The notes under the pieces: generated by a model
What the model was told of the DNA's origin: nothing
Seen by the model: only the letters and a program-made list of their open reading frames with translations
Databases searched by the model: none
Assembly: GCF_019175385.1 (NCBI RefSeq)
Contig: NC_083338.1
Coordinates: forward strand, 66,310,884-66,374,883
Source: Lycium barbarum
Lineage: Eukaryota > Streptophyta > Magnoliopsida > Solanales > Solanaceae
Direction of reading: 5' to 3'
Length of the DNA stretch: 64,000 nt
Translations under genes and position numbers: made by a program
In this document: positions 46,621-59,324 of the stretch, one piece after another
Layout of the letters: each line of letters begins with the position of its first letter
How positions within the stretch are numbered: position 1 is the stretch's first letter

Positions 46621-47758
46621 TTACAAATAAGTATGATGTGTCCGGGCTCGGGGTGCTGTGTTATCTGTCCGCCCCCGGGTACCGTGGTTATGTTATGATA
46701 TGTGACGGAGATCGGAGAAGAATTTCTGATATCTGACGTATTGTGGTGCCAATGGCAGGAGTGCGACCACGTTCCTGTACGCTATGTGTGATTCTGTCTG
46801 TCTATATGATTTACGCTTCTGTCTGTCCGTCTGGATTATCTGACCGACGGGTTACGCTTCTGTCTGTCCGTCTGGATTATCTGACCGACGGGTTACGCTT
46901 CTGTCTGTCCGTCTGGATTATCTGACCGACGGGTTACGATTCTGTCTGTCCGTCCGCATTATCTGTCCGACTGGTTATGATTCTGTCTGTCCGTCCGGAT
47001 TATCTGTCCGACTGGTTATGATTCTGTCTGTCCGTCCGTATTATCTGTCCGACTGGTTATGATTCTGTCTGTCCGTCCGGATTATCTGTCCGTATGGATT
47101 CCGATTCTGTATGTCCGTAGGGATTCTGATTTTGTCTGTCTGGACCATGATTCTGTCCGTCTGTCGGGACTATGACTCTGTCTGTCCGGCTTATGAGCCT
47201 GTCTATTATATTTCTGCGCTTCCGGTCCAGATCATGATTTTGTTTGATATATTTCTACTTTACATACTCGGTACATTTTTGTACTGACCCCCGGTTCTTC
47301 GGGGGCTGCGCTACATGCCCGCAGGTACAGACGCACCAGGTGATACGCCGCCAGCGTAGGGTTCTGATTCAGCTGTTTTGAAGAGCTCCTTTGATCCGGA
47401 GCATACACTTTTGGTATATATCTTCTGTTTTCCGTATGTTCTGTATGTATGGAAATTCTGGGTACGGCGGGGCCCTGTCCCGTCATATGATTTTGTATGT
47501 CTGTAGAGGCCTGTAGATAGATGTGTGGGTTACGAGTTTCGTCTGTATGTCAGCCTTATCGGCTTACCTGTAAATGTCTGCATGTTCAGGTATATATATA
47601 TGTTTGCGCGCGTGCTGTATCTGTATCGGCCTACTTCTGTAATATCCGTTTAAAAAAAAAAGAAAAAAAAATTTGTACGACACGAAATTCGGTCAGGTAG
47701 GTATGTACGGGTACCCAGCTAGGGTACCAGTCGCGGCCCACGGGGTTGGGTCGTGACA
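46621..47758 (+). repeat. A2 3' LTR, 5'-truncated
   Basis: It matches 43927-45053 of the 5' LTR almost base for base, with one changed and one missing base here and there. The first about 2.2 kb and the PPT are missing. The junction at 46620 has TTACAAA on both sides of the comparison. Tandem array at 46790-47110. Confidence 0.9.
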
Positions 47759-47949
47759 AAATGCCCATTGCCATTTTGGATAGACAAGTACGAAGGCTTC
47801 GGAATAAAGAGGTTGCTTCAGTCAAAGTTCAATGGCGGAACAATAATCGGGAAGAAATGACATGGGAAGCGGAGGAGAAGATGAAATCTATGTACCCCCA
47901 TTTGTTCCAATCCCCAGAAGAGATTCAAGATGAGACGTCGATGGTGTAA
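47759..47949 (+). pseudogene. F chromodomain, separated from integrase by A2
   Basis: After the second AAATG the F frame resumes with PIAILDRQVRRLRNKEVAS, then VQWRNNNREEMTWEAEE and MYPHLF, the Tekay-type C-terminal chromodomain. It ends with a natural stop at 47947-47949. An open frame that begins upstream in A2's LTR is only a chance fusion across the junction. Confidence 0.9.
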
Positions 47950-48107
47950 GGTATGTATGTTTTAGTTTTATGTTTTTGGTCGTGTGTGGCCATAAATGTG
48001 TTGATGTTGTGATATAGCCCTGTGAGGCAAAGATATTGTGGGTTGTTGTAATGGAAAAGTAGTATCCAAATTACAAAGGAAACTTTGGCAAAAATTTTAC
48101 AGAATCC

Positions 48108-48154
48108 CCGAGTGTCGAACATTCGAGGAAGAATGTTCCAAAAAGGGGGAAAAA
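48108..48154 (+). other. F pre-PPT palindrome and polypurine tract
   Basis: AACATTCGAGG is followed by a GAATGTT arm (one base altered), then AAAAAGGGGGAAAAA directly against the LTR start at 48155. Confidence 0.8.
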
Positions 48155-50506
48155 TGTTACGCCTCGGAAATTTCTCCGTACTTGTATGATGAGTGGAATG
48201 ATGAAAAGTTGAGTGAATGATGTTTTATTAAGTCGGGAATGGCTAATTAAGAATTTTTGGAAAATAAGAAAGTCGCGGAAAATTTTCTGTCCAGTGGTCG
48301 TATATGGCACTATACGACCCGTAAAGTGATTTACGGACCGTATAGTGCAATCGTTCTTCAGCTGGCCAAAAATCTCAAGTTCTGCCCAGTGATGATATGG
48401 TTAAATACGACCCAGTTTACAGCCCGTCAACTGGTTTACGGTCCGTAAACCAGGTCGTAAACTACCATGTCCATCAGCTAAAACTTTCTGTCTTTGAAAT
48501 GGTTAAATACGACCAAAGTGGACGGACCGTAAATGAAAATACGGTCCGTATATGGTGGTTTACGACCACTGTTCATCTCGACAAATTTTCATTAAAGACC
48601 AGATTTTGAATTATTAAAAGGGAACTTAAGCCTCATTTCACATCATTTTCATCCATATACCTCAAGAGACATTCTAGAACTCTCCAAATAATTCCTCCAC
48701 AAGAATTCAAGAGAATTAAAGGGAATATCAAGACCAACAACACTAATTTCATGGACTCAAGTGTAAGAACACAATAAAGGATCATCTAAGTGAAGAAATT
48801 TCAAAGAAGGTGGAACTAGGGTTTTGGCTAAGTGAAGTATTTCAACTTAAGGATTGTTCAACCATCATCCAAGGTAAGTTTCATGATTTTTCCATGTTGT
48901 ATGAAGTATTGGAAAGCCTAGACACTTGAAATGTAGAACATAGAAATGGGTCATTATTGAGTGAATAGTGACATAAATGAATGATAGTGGAATTGAACTA
49001 TGAATATTGAAGTGTTGTGAATACAAATACGTTATAAATGATGTTTATATCATTAAACAAGCATTAAATGCATGAAAACGCAAGGATGAGCTAGAAGTAG
49101 AAATAAGGTAAAATTGGAGGAAAATGGTGGGTTTTTGCCAAATGTATGTAAATAACGATTGTCGATTATGACATTGCGAATAATACTATGAATATTGGGA
49201 GTTGATATAGAACATGAGAAAGGTGGTATGAGAGAAGGAAGCGTTGTCCAACTTCTCCTAGAATTAGCGACGCGTTCTTATAGTCAGTTACTAATGTTGA
49301 TACGAATTCTCTTATGAAGGTAACGAAGTGATATCGACGGAGAACAAGTGAGCGATATCTTAGCTAAACGACCAAGGTATGTGAGGCTAGTCCTTATTTC
49401 TAATGGCATGAATCTTTTAACATGAATCCCTATTCCTTTCATGAGTTCTTACATTCTAAGAAGTTAAAAGCTTATACTTATGAATGTCTATATGAGATAA
49501 GTTATACGATATGATGACACTAGAATGATGATGATGTATTCCTTGCCTACACTCACCTTATGTACTAGTCCTTTCAAGGTGAGGCGGAATGTCCATGATG
49601 GTTCCATAATGTAAGCGGGGGATCACGACCTTACGTCACCCCGATAGAGTAAAGTTGATCATGAGTCTTATATACGCATTATGATAAGTTAAGTATTTTA
49701 TGATAAGCATATTACTATGAGCATTTACATTGAGCATGTCATGAGCATTTCACACCGGGCCTAGTTGGCCGGGCAGACACCGCTTCGGCGGACGACGATA
49801 CGGATACACCACGACCTACGGGCGTGGGCAGACACCACTAGTGGGCGGCATGAGATGGTACCCCGGACGCGGGAGGCCTGGACGCGGGCTAATATTATTG
49901 ACTATCACACCGTTCCGACATGGACGGGCAGCTTGCATATGATGCATACATGTCATGATGATGAGTATGAGTAAGATAGCATGCATTACTTCATTTATGA
50001 TTATCAGTCAGATCCAGATGTCTCATGTTGATGTTATCCTCATATTATTGATGTTTCCTTTCATTATGTATGCCTCTCATACTCGGTACAATATTCGTAC
50101 TGACGTCCTTTCTTCGGACGTTGTGTTCTTGCCCACAGGTAGACAGGGAGGAGAGCTTGGCCCAGGTCCTCAGTAGCTGTTAGTTGATAGATAGCACTCC
50201 ATTGTTTGGAGGTGCTTATGACTATTCTTTTGATGTACATTCATACATGCATATTTTGGGCATGACAGAATCTTGTTCCGTCCTTGTATTCATTATGTTA
50301 GTAGAGGCTCGTAGATACGCAGTGTAGGTTAGATGGTCTCACAAGATGTTTTCATATGTATGTATGTTATTTTGATGTCCGTGAGGCGAATGTATATAAA
50401 GTATTTATATTTTGATTAAATATGATTTTACTACAATTGGTTTGTAAAATGGATAAAAGAGTATTACATGAGCGAGACAAGTAGTAGAGTGAGCTGGGTC
50501 GTGACA
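48155..50506 (+). repeat. F 3' LTR (2352 bp)
   Basis: Near-identical to 35284-37679. The inner start reads TGTTACGCCTCGG, one base different from the 5' copy. The end lacks about 40 bases around the CTCGGTAACTAGCTCC stretch just before GGGTCGTGACA. Confidence 0.93.
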
Positions 50507-51031
50507 GATAGAGTGCATCGCTTTGTGAGTTGCTTGGGGCCACATTTTTTCAAGGATTTTTTGACGGCTTCGTTGGAGGATGGGATGGATATTTCCCGAA
50601 TACAAGCCCATGCCCTGAACTTAGAGGGACGATAGCAACCACAAAGAAGTGATTGTGATATCGATAGAAGGTAAAGCAAGAGGGCCATATCTATGGGGGA
50701 AAGCCGTGATTATAGAGGGCGATCAAGGCAGACATATTCTAGACACTCAGGCCAGTCGGTGACTAGTGCACCTCTTCGATTTACGGGTAGGAGATTTGAT
50801 CGCTCCTTTCGTTCAGGATAGGGTCAGAGTTTGAGGGCCTCAGATTCTCAGTTCAGGGAAGATTATAGCCAGAGGAGACCCCCAGTACCGTGGTGCAGCC
50901 AGTGCGGTAGATTGCATTCTGGATAGTGTCGTCAAGGTTAAGATGCTTGCTATGCCTGCGGCCAGGTTGGGCACATGATGCGAGATTTCTCGTCGATGAG
51001 TGGTAGAGTTGGGGTTTAGCCCACAGGATCA
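50507..51031 (+). pseudogene. G gag, second part, with altered CCHC knuckle
   Basis: It continues G's gag after F: DRVHRFVSCLGPHFFKDF, then SLEDGMDISRIQAHALNLEG, and after stops a basic stretch (RRFDRSFRSG). The knuckle reads CYACGQVGHMMRDF, with the last Cys replaced by Phe. At least five stops occur before the protease linker. Confidence 0.85.
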
Positions 51032-53173
51032 GTGGCTGGTTCATCTTCAGTGCGCCCGGTAGGGCAGACTTCCCAGATGTCAGCAGGTCGAGGTAGGGGC
51101 AAAGGGGTAGTATTTACTTCAGGTGCCACTCAGCCCCGTGTATATGCTTTAGTCGGACGACACGATCTTGAGTCTTCCCCAGATGTGGTTACAGGTACAT
51201 TTTCCATATTTTCCCATGATGTATATGCATTGATAGATTCGGGTTCTACTTTCTCTTATATTACTCCATATGTTGCTAGTCGTATTGGGGTGAAAACTGA
51301 GCCAATTAAACCTTTTGAGGTATCTACTCTGATTGGTAATCCCGTGATAGCTAGACAAGTGTATAAAAATTATGTAATTGTGATATGCAATTGCCAAACC
51401 AAAGCTGATTTAATCGAGCTGGAAATGTTAGATTTCGATGTGATTATGGGTATGTACTGGTTGGCTTCATGTTATGCTAATGCTGATTGCCGAATGAAAG
51501 TGGTTCGATTTCAATTTTCGGAAGAGCCCGTGCTTGAATGGAAGGGTAATACGGCATATCCAAAAGGTAGGTTTATTTCCTACCTTAAGGCAAGGAAGAT
51601 GATAGCTGAGGGCTATATTTATCACTTAGTCCGAGTACATGACACCGAAGTAACGTCGCCAACTTTTCAATCTGTTCCGATAGTGAATGAATTTCCGGAT
51701 GTATTTCCAGATGAACTTCCAGGCCTTCCTCCAGAAAGAGAGATTGACTTCTCCATTGATATGTTTCTGGACTCCAAGCCTATTTCTATTCCTCCTTATC
51801 GAATGGCTCCGGCAGAATTGAAAGAGCTAAAGGCACAGTTAAAAGATTTTCTTGAGAAGGGGTTTATTAGACCCAGTTCATCACCGTGGGGAGCACCAGT
51901 CTTGTTCGTGAGAAATAAAGACGGTTCCCTATGAATGTGCATCGATTATAGGCAATTGAACAAGGTGACAATAAAGAACAAATATCCTCTCCCAAGGATT
52001 GATGATTTATTTGATCAACTACAGGGTGCCAAGTGGTTTTCTAAAATAGACTTGAGGTCGGGTTACCATCAAGTGAGGGTTAGAGAAGAAGATATTCCCA
52101 AAACTGCTTTCAGAACGAGATATGGCCACTATGAGTTCCGAGTGATGTCATTTGGATTGACTACTGCTCCGACAGTGTTCATGAATTTGATGAATAATGT
52201 GTTCGGGATGCTCTTGGATTTATTCGTGATAGTGTTCATTGATGATATTCTTGTATACTCTCGCACAGAATCAGAACATGCAGATCATTTACGTATTGTT
52301 CTTGGGATTCTTCGAGCCCGGGAATTGTATGTAAAATTTTCAAAGTGCGAGTTTTGGCTGAATTCTGTAACATTTCTGGGCCATGTTATTTCAGATGATG
52401 GCGTTCGAGTCGACACTCAGAAAATTGAAGTTGTGAAGACTTGGCCAAGGCCAACGATGCCTACAGAAGTCCGTAGATTTCTGGGATTGGCAGGGTACTA
52501 TAGAAAATTCGTAGAGGGATTTTCCTCTATTTCAGCCCCATTGACGAAGCTAACCCAAAAGTCAGTTAAATTTCAATGGAATGATGCTTCTGAACGCAGC
52601 TTCCAAGAGTTAAAGGACAGATTAACCTCAGCTCCAGTCTTGACACTCCCAGAAGGGCCAGATGGCTATGTTGTATATTGTGACGCTTCCGGTGTTAGGT
52701 TAGGATATGTGTTAATGCAGCACGGTAGAGTCATTGCTTATGCTTGGAGACAACTACGGAAACATGAAAAGACCTATCCAACTCATGACCTCGAATTAGT
52801 TGTAGTTATTCATGCATTAAAGATGTGGAGACATTACTTGTATGGAGTGCATGTCGATATTTATACAGATCACAAGAGTCTTCAGTACATTTTCAAACAG
52901 AAGGAGTTAAATCTGCGGCAGAGGCGGTGGTTAGAGTTATTGAAAGATTATGATGTGAATATTTTATACCACCCCGGAAAAGCAAATGTAGTAGCCGATG
53001 CGCTTAGCCGCCGATCATTGGGTAGCTTATGTGAAGTTCCTTCGGGAAAGAAAGAGATGGTTCATGAACTCCACCAATTATCTAATGTTGGAGTGCGTGT
53101 AATTGATTCGGGTAGTGCAGGGATTGGCATTAATGATCCCACAGTTTCATCTCTGAATATAGAAGTGAAATAG
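51032..53173 (+). pseudogene. G protease, RT and RNase H
   Basis: The Gly/Arg linker is followed by protease ([17 protein letters not shown]), the linker FDVIMGMYWLASCY (Tyr for the usual Asp), and the RT start. A TGA at 51932-51934 replaces the Arg of [10 protein letters not shown] then continues with [25 protein letters not shown] and the FIDD box. RNase H has [17 protein letters not shown] and [11 protein letters not shown], so its acidic triad remains. A TAG at 53171-53173 ends the frame in the RNase H-integrase spacer. Compared with F it is more decayed by stops but keeps the RNase H Asp that F lost. Confidence 0.92.
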
Positions 53174-54600
53174 TGTCAGTATGAAGATCCTCATTTGTGT
53201 CACTACAGAGACACATCTCATGGAAAAGAGAAGTCCCCATTTGATGTTTCCATTGATGGAATTCTTAGATACCGAGGCAGGCTATGTGTTCCGAATGTCG
53301 CGGAATTGCGCTGATGAAGTCTAGAAGAAGTCCATTATTCTCGGTATTCTATTCATCTAGGGGCAACCAAGATGTATCATAATCTCAAGTTGATATATTG
53401 GTGGGATGGCATGAAAAGAGACATAGCAGAATTTGTAGCCCAATGTCCAAATTGCCAACAAGTAAAGATCGAACATCAAAAGCCAGGAGGATTATTGCAA
53501 GCAATGGAAATCCCTACTTGGAAATGGGAAGTGATCAACATGGATTTTATTGTGGGGCTACCTCGTTCCTGAGGCAAGTATGATTCTATATGGGTGATCG
53601 TGGACAGACTCACTAAAGCAGCTCATTTTCTTCCAGTCAGAACCACATACTCGGTTGAAGATTATGCAAAGATGTATCTCAAACAAATTGTGCGACTCCA
53701 TGGTATACTGATATCCATTATCACAGATAGAGTAGCCCAATTTACAGCCAAGTTATAGAAGTCTTTTCAAGAAGGTCTAGGTACCCAAGTGAAGCTTACC
53801 ACGGCATTTCATCCGCAGACTGATGGACAAGCCAAGCATACTATTCAGACCTTGGAGGATATGCTAAGAGCATGTGTTTTAGACTTTGGTGGTAGTTGGG
53901 ATGATCATTTACCTTTGATTGAGTTTACATATAACAATAGCTACCATTCCAATATCCAAATGGCTCTTTATGAAGCTTTATACAGAAGGAAGTGTAGATC
54001 CCCAATTGGATGGTTTGAAATAGGAGAAGTACAGCTAATAGGCCCTGAATTGATTCAGCGACCGGTAGAAATGGTTAAGGTGATCTGAGATCGATTGTTG
54101 ACAGCCCAAAGTCGCCAAAAATCTTACGCGGACAACCGCCGGCGAGACTTTGAATTTCAGGTTAGTGATTGGGTATTTTTGAAGATGTCTCCAATGAAAG
54201 GGTTGATGAGATTTGGCAAGAAAGGTAAGTTAAGTCCTCGATACATCGGACCTTATAAAATTATCCACAAGGTGGGTCATGTAACCTACGAATTGAACTT
54301 GCCTTCAGAGCTTGAATCAGTCCATCCAATATTCCATATCTCAATGCTCCGCAAGTGTGTTGGAGATCCCACAAGAATTGTTCCAATAGATGGTGTGCAA
54401 GTGACAGAAAATCTAGCATATGAAGAAGTGCCCATTGCCATATTAGACAGGCAAGTCCGAAGACTTTGAAACAAGAAAGTAGCTTCAGTCAAAGTTTTGT
54501 GGCGAAACAACAACCGAGACGAAATGACTTGGGAGGCAGAAGAGAAGTTGAAATCCACATACCCGCATTTTTTCAGCGCCCAAAAGAGATTCATGATGGA
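53174..54600 (+). pseudogene. G integrase and chromodomain
   Basis: The zinc domain includes [16 protein letters not shown] and CPNCQQVKIEHQKPGG. The core shows WVIVDRLTKAAHF, ITDRVAQFTAK and LPLIEFTYNNSYHS. The GPY/F part reads GKLSPRYIGPYKIIHKVG. The chromodomain reads IAILDRQVRRL, a stop, then VLWRNNNRDEMTWEAEE. Stops lie at 53570-53572, 53756-53758, near 54088 and near 54469. About 200 bases of non-coding tail follow to the PPT. Confidence 0.9.
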
Positions 54601-54767
54601 ACGCCAAGATTTTGAGGTATGTATGCCTTCTTTTCATGCTTTTGGTCGTGTGTGGCCAATTTATAGTTCTATTGTGTTGTGGCCCTGTGAGGCAATATTA
54701 TTATGGGTTGTTGTAACAGGGTGGTAGTGCCATATTATAGGGGAAACTCCAGCGAAAGTTTCGTAGA

Positions 54768-54818
54768 ATTCCCGAATGTTTAACATTCGAGGACGAATGT
54801 TCCAAAAGAAGGGAAGAA
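54768..54818 (+). other. G pre-PPT palindrome and polypurine tract
   Basis: AACATTCG, AGGA and CGAATGTT form the palindrome. AAAAGAAGGGAAGAA follows and abuts the 3' LTR. Confidence 0.82.
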
Positions 54819-57279
54819 TGCTACACCTTGGAAAATTCCCCGTTAATGAACAGTGAATAGACTAGTGAAGAGCACGACGTATGCGATGTTTCGATAAGTC
54901 ATAAATATCAATTGATGATCCTAATCGAGATTCAAAGATATTTGACGTAAGAAAAGAAAGTTGTCAAGGAAAGCAAAGGATATGTCGTGTGTCGGGTAAG
55001 AATTATGAGCGACGAGTTAACGATGGCTTAAGGATGTCTTGGAGACGAGTGATAATGTCCCTTAGATTGGTATTGAGATGTTAAACAAGTTTCAAGAATG
55101 TTCTATAAGGATTGGAGATCAAACGAGTCGACAAGAATGAAATCGGAACAGCTGGGCATTATACGGCCCAACATACTGGCCGTATGTTAGGCCGTATAAT
55201 TATCCAAGAGGAGAATCACTCATATAGACAAACATACAGCCCGTATAAAAGGTACGGACCGTATGTTGGTACGTATATGTTGGTCGGGACAGATTTTAGG
55301 AATTAATATAAGGACCTCTCTCTCATTATTTCATTTCATTTCCACTCTCCTCTCTTCAAGAAACCTCTAGAATACTCTCCATTATTCATCGATAAGAAAT
55401 AAATGGAAATCCATGATTAACTACATCAAAACCATGAAATCAAGTGTATGAAACCTAATAAAAGTTCATCTACACCAAGAAAACTCAAGGGAAGTAAGTT
55501 AGGGTTTTGGTGCAAGAAGAAAAGTTCCACTTAAGGGTTGTTCACCCATAATCCAAGGTGAGTTTTATGATCATTCTTGATTGTTTAAGGTGTTGAAAGT
55601 TAAAAACACTTGGATTGAAGAAAGATATATAAAATGGGTCATAAATGTGGGAATAGTGACATTGTTGGGTGAAGTTTGGATTGAATTATGAATATTGGTA
55701 TGTTGTAGTTGTAAGTATGTCGTGAATGAAATTTAGGCCATGTAATAAGTATTATATATGATAAAACGCGATAGTAAACTATAACCACAATTATGGAGAA
55801 ATGGAAGAAGAATAGTGAAATGCGGATAATATAGATGAATGATGATTGTTCTTTATTATATTGTGAATGTTGTTATGAATGTTTTGGAGTTGATATAGAG
55901 TATGGCAAAAGTAGTATAAACAAAGGAAATGCTGCCCAATTTTCTTTAGCTTTGGCAATTGCGTTTAAGTAATCGCTTAGCTAATGTTCATGCCACTTCT
56001 CTTGAAGGTAGAAACGTGGGCATTGAAGGAGAACAAGCAAGCGATAGATTAGTTAAACGTAAAAGGTATGTGAGGCTAGTCCTTTCTTTATATGGCATGA
56101 ATCCTATAGCATGACTTTTTCCTTCCTCTTCATGATTGTCTTACATTCCGGAAAACTATGAGTTTATGTTCATGAATCGCTATATGAGATAAGAGATATG
56201 TTACGAGCCCAATAGTAATGATGATGATAAGCTCAAGTCTAAAGATTCTAGAATTTACGATATGATGTTCCTATAAAGCTATTGATGTCGTTTATTGTAT
56301 ACACTCACCTTAATTACTATTTCCTTCAAGGTGAGGCAGAATGCTTATAAATGCTCCATAATGGAATCAGGGGTTCACGACCTTATGTCACCCCGATAGA
56401 GTATAATTATCTTAAGTTTCCAGTCATGTATTATGATGATAATATGATAAGATTATGATAAGTCTATGAGATGTGCATGATGCTATTACACCGCGCCAAT
56501 ATGGCCGGGCAGACACCGCTAAGGCGGGCAGCATATACACCATGTCTAGATGGCATGGGCAGACACCACTAGTGGGCAGCATGAGATGGTACCCCGAATG
56601 CGGGAGGCCTGGACGCAGGCTAATGATTATCACACCGTACCTATATGGACGGGTAGCTTATACATTTATGCATATATGATGAGATGATGATTATGAAGTA
56701 AGCCAGCATGCATTATATCTTTTATACTTGACAGTCAGATATAGTTGTTCCTTATTGATGCTTCCTTTATCTCATTGATGTGTTTTCATTACTTATGCCT
56801 CTCATACTTAGTACAATGTTCGTACTGACGTCCGTTTTCTTTGGACGTTGTGTTCATGCCCACAGGTAGACAGGGAGGTGATCTTGATCCAGACTCGTAG
56901 GAGCCAGTAACTGATTTGAGAACACTCCATTGTTTCGGAAGTGCTTTGATTATTCTTTTGTGTACATATGTATATTTTTGGCACGACGGGGTCTTGTCCC
57001 GTCTATATGTCTAGCACTCTAGTAGAGGCTCGTAGATACGCAGTGTGGGTTATATGGTCTCACGAGGTTACTATTGTATATATGTATATATTATCATTTT
57101 GATAGCCGAAAGGCTTATGTCTATAAAAGTATTTATGTTCTCAAATGAAAAATGATTTTCTTATGATTTAAGCATGAATTTAATAAAAGAACGTTTAATG
57201 AGTATGATGAGTAGTAGAACGAGTGGTGCTCGCTTGTTAGCCCCAGGTACCCGTCATGGCCCCTAGCCGGGTCGTGACA
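54819..57279 (+). repeat. G 3' LTR (family C, 2461 bp)
   Basis: It begins TGCTACACCTTGG (the second T of TGTT mutated) and ends GCCGGGTCGTGACA. Palindromic module at 55156-55290 is about 24 bases shorter than in the 5' LTR. TATA region near 55303. Mid-LTR hairpins at about 56819-56857. CCGAA target copy at 57280-57284. Confidence 0.9.
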
Positions 57280-59079
57280 CCGAACCTGCGATGGATTTTC
57301 CACAGGTGCGGCGTCACATCTGCGAGGGATTTCTACAGGTGGACATCGCTAGACAGATTCACCTTTTTAATTTCCCAATTTGATTTCATTGTTCATAACT
57401 CAATTTTGGGAGCATTGGAACTCAGTTTTAGACTATATCAAGGGAAAAACACACGTTTAGGCATGGTGGTAAGATTCTAATCCCTATTTCGACGTTTTCT
57501 TTTGAGTTCCTCCATTAAGTATCATGATTTGGGTTGGTAGAAATAGGAGTTTTATCCCTAAGGTTAAGTTTACAAATTTCTTTGATTTGAGGTTAGATTT
57601 GGACCGTTTTCTAGATTTAGACTATGAAGTTATGGGTAAACTAATTTCTAAGAAAATATTAGTTTTTTCCTTGGGGGTTCGGGTTTGACTTTTGGGTTGA
57701 TCTTTTGGGCCTAGGTTATAATTATAGCAAAATGAGTGTCTACGAACATGTTTACTTACGTACATCGCATATTTGATAGATTGGGAGTGTTCCAAGGCAC
57801 TTAAGAAGGAGAAGGCTCTTTTGAGATTTTGTTTGCTCGGCTTGAGGTATGCTAAGGTCCTCTTTGACTTTGTTTGAGAGATGATTTCGATCACAAGTTA
57901 ATAATAATGATAATGATAAAGGGTAAGGGTGAAAGAAGGAGGTCTCGCACCCATGATGTGATGGGCATTGATATGTGTAACGGTGCCACGTATGGGTAAT
58001 AATGTAATCGTGTGTTACATATTGTAATCCGAGAATGCCAAAGCATGTGGGCATGGGACGGTAGCTATTTGACTTGTTTCGCTGGGTTACGTGTACATAT
58101 CACTCAAATAAACCCCTATACGTGTGATAATCAATCTAGTTTTATAATTCTGCACGGTACATGGTTATAATTTAAATGCATTTGATATCCATGCTCATGT
58201 AGTCCGGACTGATCTAGTTTTGTTCATGAATAAGAATATTGGTTTAATTAATTCTTCCTATTATTGATTTACTGGTTCAAGTATATGATTTACATGTTAA
58301 AGGATAAATGATATATATGTGATTGAAAATGAACATAAGATAGAGCACATGGAGATTGTCAATGCTGAGATTGTTTGGGAGTACATTGAGATCGTTTGTA
58401 CTGGAACGTGGAGACCATATGTGCCGATTCTAAGAAATCATGAGTCTCCCATGGCTCACGTCTCTCGTACAGTCCCGTGGAGCTCCATGTAAATACAGGG
58501 TGTTGATGGTGGATTTCGTTGCATAGCATCTTCTTAACTGATTATCTGATTACCTGATTACTTGATATGTGACTTTACTTTAGACATGATTTATCCTCTG
58601 CCCTATTAATTGAACGGTTCGGAGTAAGGTAGGTTGGATTATGCTAAAATGAGACTTTTCTTAATAACTTTGTCACTACTTTATCGTTGTTGGTCTATGA
58701 GATATATCGAGTAGACGTGCTTCCCATACTCATACTAAACTTGCTGCACTTTTTGTGGTGCAGATTCAGTTCCTGCCACAAGTGGGTCCTATGGAGCTAT
58801 TTGTCTTACTTATTTCCTAGACTATGTATTTTGGTCATTTAGAATGTATTTTGGTCATTCAGACTTGTATTGATACTCGTAATAGCTCTTGTACACATGA
58901 TACCAGTTTTGGACGGTATTTTGTAACTTCCACTCTTCATTTATTAGTAAAGACTTGGGTATAGATATTGTGGCGTATCACATTACTTTTTAAGTAAATT
59001 AATTTGTTGTTATCGGTTTTGTTTTAACTGCTAAGTGGGGGTAGGATCCTTCACGACTATTGGTTTTTGGGTCGTGACA
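57280..59079 (+). repeat. D 3' LTR, right part
   Basis: It resumes the D LTR after G and ends TTTTGGGTCGTGACA at 59079. The first 110 bases are duplicated at 34311-34420. No gene or internal repeat is seen; the short frames are not conserved. Confidence 0.8.
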
Positions 59080-59324
59080 CTTAGCTCCTAACTAGCTACC
59101 AAATGACCCCGATACTCCACATCAATCATTATTCTCGATTGGATAAAGATGAAATGCGCGTACCTATTAAAACTCTCTTGTTACAATATTTTTTATTTTT
59201 GATGTGTCTATTATCAAGTAATTTGTGGATCTTATTACACAAGCTTATTGTTGTTTTACGCTACCTACTTCTATCCAAGTCAATACTAGATTTTCTCTTA
59301 TGGGATAGAACACGTTACTCTACC
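59080..59324 (+). other. Unassigned spacer between D and Cop2
   Basis: AT-rich, no frame with recognisable similarity, no repeat seen. It may belong to the sequence into which D or Cop2 inserted. Confidence 0.5.

Larger units (their letters stand above)
41708..47758 (+). mobile_element. Element A2: non-autonomous LTR element (LARD-like)
   Basis: It inserted into F's integrase with AAATG on both sides (41703-41707 and 47759-47763). A 3346 bp 5' LTR (41708-45053) is followed by a PBS and a leader homologous to A1's. Then comes about 1.4 kb with no recognisable gag or pol, and a 3' LTR lacking its first about 2.2 kb (46621-47758). It fits a large retrotransposon derivative of family A that relies on proteins from relatives such as A1. 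Shared LTR parts are almost identical, so it is young. Confidence 0.9.
35284..50506 (+). mobile_element. Element F: Ty3/gypsy chromovirus, both LTRs present
   Basis: LTRs are 35284-37679 and 48155-50506, and the PBS and PPT are in place. GATAG flanks it at 35279-35283 and 50507-50511 in the gag of G. Without the A2 insertion and its duplicated site it is about 9.2 kb. Its pol is the best preserved in the window, yet carries several disabling changes. Confidence 0.93.
22556..57279 (+). mobile_element. Element G: Ty3/gypsy chromovirus with two nested branches
   Basis: The 5' LTR is 22556-34310 (holding E1), internal sequence is 34421-54818 (holding F), and the 3' LTR is 54819-57279. CCGAA flanks it at 22551-22555 and 57280-57284. 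Removing it rejoins D's LTR. Its own internal sequence carries a complete set of Tekay domains with many stops. The PBS is missing and replaced by a 110 bp copy of the right-hand flank. Confidence 0.88.
15993..59079 (+). mobile_element. Element D: oldest Ty3/gypsy element, host of the nest
   Basis: Own sequence is at 15993-17074 (gag remnant, RT/RNase H), 20724-22157 (integrase), 22158-22555 and 57280-59079 (3' LTR). The 5' part is left of B1 and outside the window. Everything between these pieces is later insertion: B1, Cop1 and G. The coding region is full of stops and lacks the nucleocapsid, protease and most of RT, so it decayed long before the insertions. It belongs to a different Tekay-like line, with chromodomain motif WRHRP rather than WRNNN and an LTR starting TGTAACAACCCG. 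Confidence 0.85.

Noticed and set aside
47746..47949. A 67-codon frame starting MGRDKMPIAIL
   Set aside because: Its start is inside the A2 LTR; only the part after 47759 is the F chromodomain, so the join is an accident of insertion.
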